Made by a program: the position numbers and the translations under genes
DNA from: Pseudomonadota bacterium
GTDB lineage: Bacteria > Pseudomonadota > Alphaproteobacteria > Paracaedibacterales > CAIULA01
Assembly: GCA_021804455.1 (NCBI GenBank)
Contig: JAJZHT010000011.1
Span: 1 to 15,166 of the forward strand
Direction of reading: 5' to 3'
Length of the DNA: 15,166 nucleotides
In this document: one piece after another, positions 14,103-15,166 of the stretch
Layout of the letters: each line of letters opens with the position of its first letter
How positions within the stretch are numbered: position 1 is the first letter of the stretch
Notes under the pieces: model-generated
Database searches by the model: none
What the model saw: only the letters and a program-made list of their open reading frames with translations
Told to the model about the DNA's origin: nothing

Positions 14103-15166
14103 GAGAATTTCGCCAATTTGGAGATTAAGATTTAAATTCGTGACCATAGTAGCCTTAGTTCCACTGGTTAAACAATCACGAATACGTCGTATAAGAGCAA
14201 GATCCTCTAATATTTGCTTATTAGCCTGATTTTGGATCATAATTTTGTCTTGCGGCCCATAAGAACGAAATTCATTATCAAAGGAAGGATAACGATAAGG
14301 CTGTCCCATCCAAGTATTCTCGCATAGGTATAAAAAGCGCAAGCCACTTCCTAAATCAATAAAACTTACAGGGTTTTTTTCAAAAACTTTTCTCTTTGTT
14401 TGGGGATTATAACTGTTGAGAAGTACTCCTTCCAAGTGATATTGGACAAACGCTATGGCTTCGTTAATCAGCCGTATATGTGTTTCACGCTTTAGGTAAC
14501 TGTCTCCCTTTTTTATGTTTAATATTTCTTCTTTAAGAGAGGTAAGCTTCTGTTGGAAATACTCTTCGGGATTTTGTTGGGGTTTTAAAAAAGGCGTTTG
14601 TTGATTGATTTCGCTTAAAACCATTTGTAAAAATTCGGCAAAAAACAAGACTCCTTGTTTATCCACGGGTTTAGATTGCAGGGCCACTCCCATAACCGAC
14701 AAAAAATTATAATAAAATAAATTAGTATCCAAAGGCATCTCGCCTTCGTTTTTTTTCTTCAAAAAAATTTTTATTTTTTCCAATTTTTTATTTTCAAGAA
14801 AAAATTCAGTATCCAACAAAACTTGAATTCCTTGAAAAGTAGAATCTAAAGTTTTCAAAAAGGGGTGAGAGGTGGATGACTTTTGAGAAAAAGATAAATC
14901 TTGTCGAGTCTGAATATCCACGCATTGAAGAATAGGGTAATAAAAAAGCGCTGGGCCTGATGTTAAAATCGTCCCATCAAAGCGAGGATTCGATTTTGCT
15001 TTTGGACCATTCATAAAATTTTTGGTTAGATGATGAAGAGGATGATCTGTTTTTCTTTTTTCCTGAATTTTAGAAAAACTCTTTAAATAATTGATCACCC
15101 CATACCTGATGGCTGTTTTCAAGATAGGATGATTAGAAGTTGAGCCAATAACACAATTATTGTCGC
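13266..15166 (-). CDS. dapD: Glycosyltransferase-like domain in frame with tetrahydrodipicolinate N-succinyltransferase DapD (5' partial)
   Basis: The frame has no stop from 13266 to the window edge, so its true start lies outside. The C-terminal part, from about [16 protein letters not shown] onward (278 residues), is a full DapD: it transfers succinyl from succinyl-CoA to tetrahydrodipicolinate. It shows [18 protein letters not shown], the left-handed beta-helix core with [50 protein letters not shown] and the usual INELLRE end. The 350 or so preceding visible residues are not DapD. Near the edge, [14 protein letters not shown] and, some 50 residues later, LTSGPALF resemble the C-terminal half of DXD-type sugar transferases (OCH1/Gly_transf_sug or TcdA/TcdB-like). 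The catalytic DXD would lie beyond the edge. This may be a true fusion, or a dapD with its own internal start downstream of a glycosyltransferase gene that lost its stop. DapD identity is secure; the glycosyltransferase assignment is inference. Confidence 0.85.
   Translation of the reverse strand, partial: DNNCVIGSTSNHPILKTAIRYGVINYLKSFSKIQEKRKTDHPLHHLTKNFMNGPKAKSNPRFDGTILTSGPALFYYPILQCVDIQTRQDLSFSQKSSTSHPFLKTLDSTFQGIQVLLDTEFFLENKKLEKIKIFLKKKNEGEMPLDTNLFYYNFLSVMGVALQSKPVDKQGVLFFAEFLQMVLSEINQQTPFLKPQQNPEEYFQQKLTSLKEEILNIKKGDSYLKRETHIRLINEAIAFVQYHLEGVLLNSYNPQTKRKVFEKNPVSFIDLGSGLRFLYLCENTWMGQPYRYPSFDNEFRSYGPQDKIMIQNQANKQILEDLALIRRIRDCLTSGTKATMVTNLNLNLQIGEILMLKKCKTTVENTWATLTKLAPGTPWNPDKEVEEAVKVVLKKMGEGKIRVSQRNQEQWVTYPWIKLAILLSFRIFPNQIMEWGGMSAYDKIPLKFEGWKESDFQKAGFRVCPGAVVRESAYIGPGVILMPNSFVNMGAYIGERTMVDTGARIGSCAQIGALCHISGGVGIGGVLEPLQNKPVIIEDFCFIGANSEIAEGVIIEKGSVISMGSFIGASTKIVDRQTGEIFYGRVPAYSVVVPGFLPNSDPTKPGLACAVIIKHVDEQTRKKTSINELLRE

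Noticed and set aside
1-15166. tRNA, rRNA, CRISPR arrays, transposase genes
   Set aside because: Intergenic regions were scanned by eye on both strands. No cloverleaf with a T-loop consensus, no regular repeat-spacer pattern and no transposase-like reading frame was seen.

Overview
The window is an AT-rich (roughly 40% G+C by eye, not counted) bacterial chromosome segment. It comes from a Gram-negative cell: it carries an outer-membrane secretin lipoprotein, a periplasmic adaptor and the succinylase diaminopimelate pathway. The DapD/DapE sequences, the adjacent dap genes and the Era type fit an alphaproteobacterium. The low G+C, the lysine-rich glycosyltransferase-like domain and the hairpin-rich intergenic repeats suggest a host-associated lineage such as Holosporales. 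That placement is inference; there is no rRNA gene here to settle it.

Layout from left to right. Bases 1-583 are non-coding and hold one copy of a dispersed inverted-repeat element plus a separate nested inverted repeat. A small exported protein of unknown function follows on the minus strand (584-1222). Next comes a compact minus-strand operon for a branched-chain amino-acid (HAAT) type ABC importer, 5830 down to 1341: Tat-type lipoprotein binding protein, permeases LivH and LivM, ATPases LivG and LivF. Its genes overlap or nearly touch. Diverging from it on the plus strand is a three-gene exporter operon (6020-8852): a DevC/MacB-like permease, a LolD/DevA-like ATPase and a HlyD/DevB-like adaptor. 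It has no outer-membrane channel gene of its own.

Convergent with the exporter, only 12 bp away, is an MshL/PilN-type secretin lipoprotein gene (10493-8865) with its own plausible promoter. Upstream on the same strand is the GTPase gene era (11538-10630). Between era and dapE lies a hairpin-rich non-coding stretch of 557 bp with a second, inverted copy of the element seen at 204-413. The right end is dapE (13259-12096), preceded by an unusually long dapD reading frame that runs off the window. It carries a glycosyltransferase-like N-terminal region of about 350 residues in frame with a complete DapD.

Functionally, DapD and DapE catalyse two steps of lysine/meso-diaminopimelate synthesis for peptidoglycan. 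The Liv system imports amino acids or related amides. The Dev-like system would export a lipid or other hydrophobic substrate across the envelope, and the secretin would form an outer-membrane pore for a type IV pilus-like machine encoded elsewhere. The two most unusual things are the glycosyltransferase-DapD reading frame and the roughly 200-bp inverted-repeat element present twice in opposite orientations.
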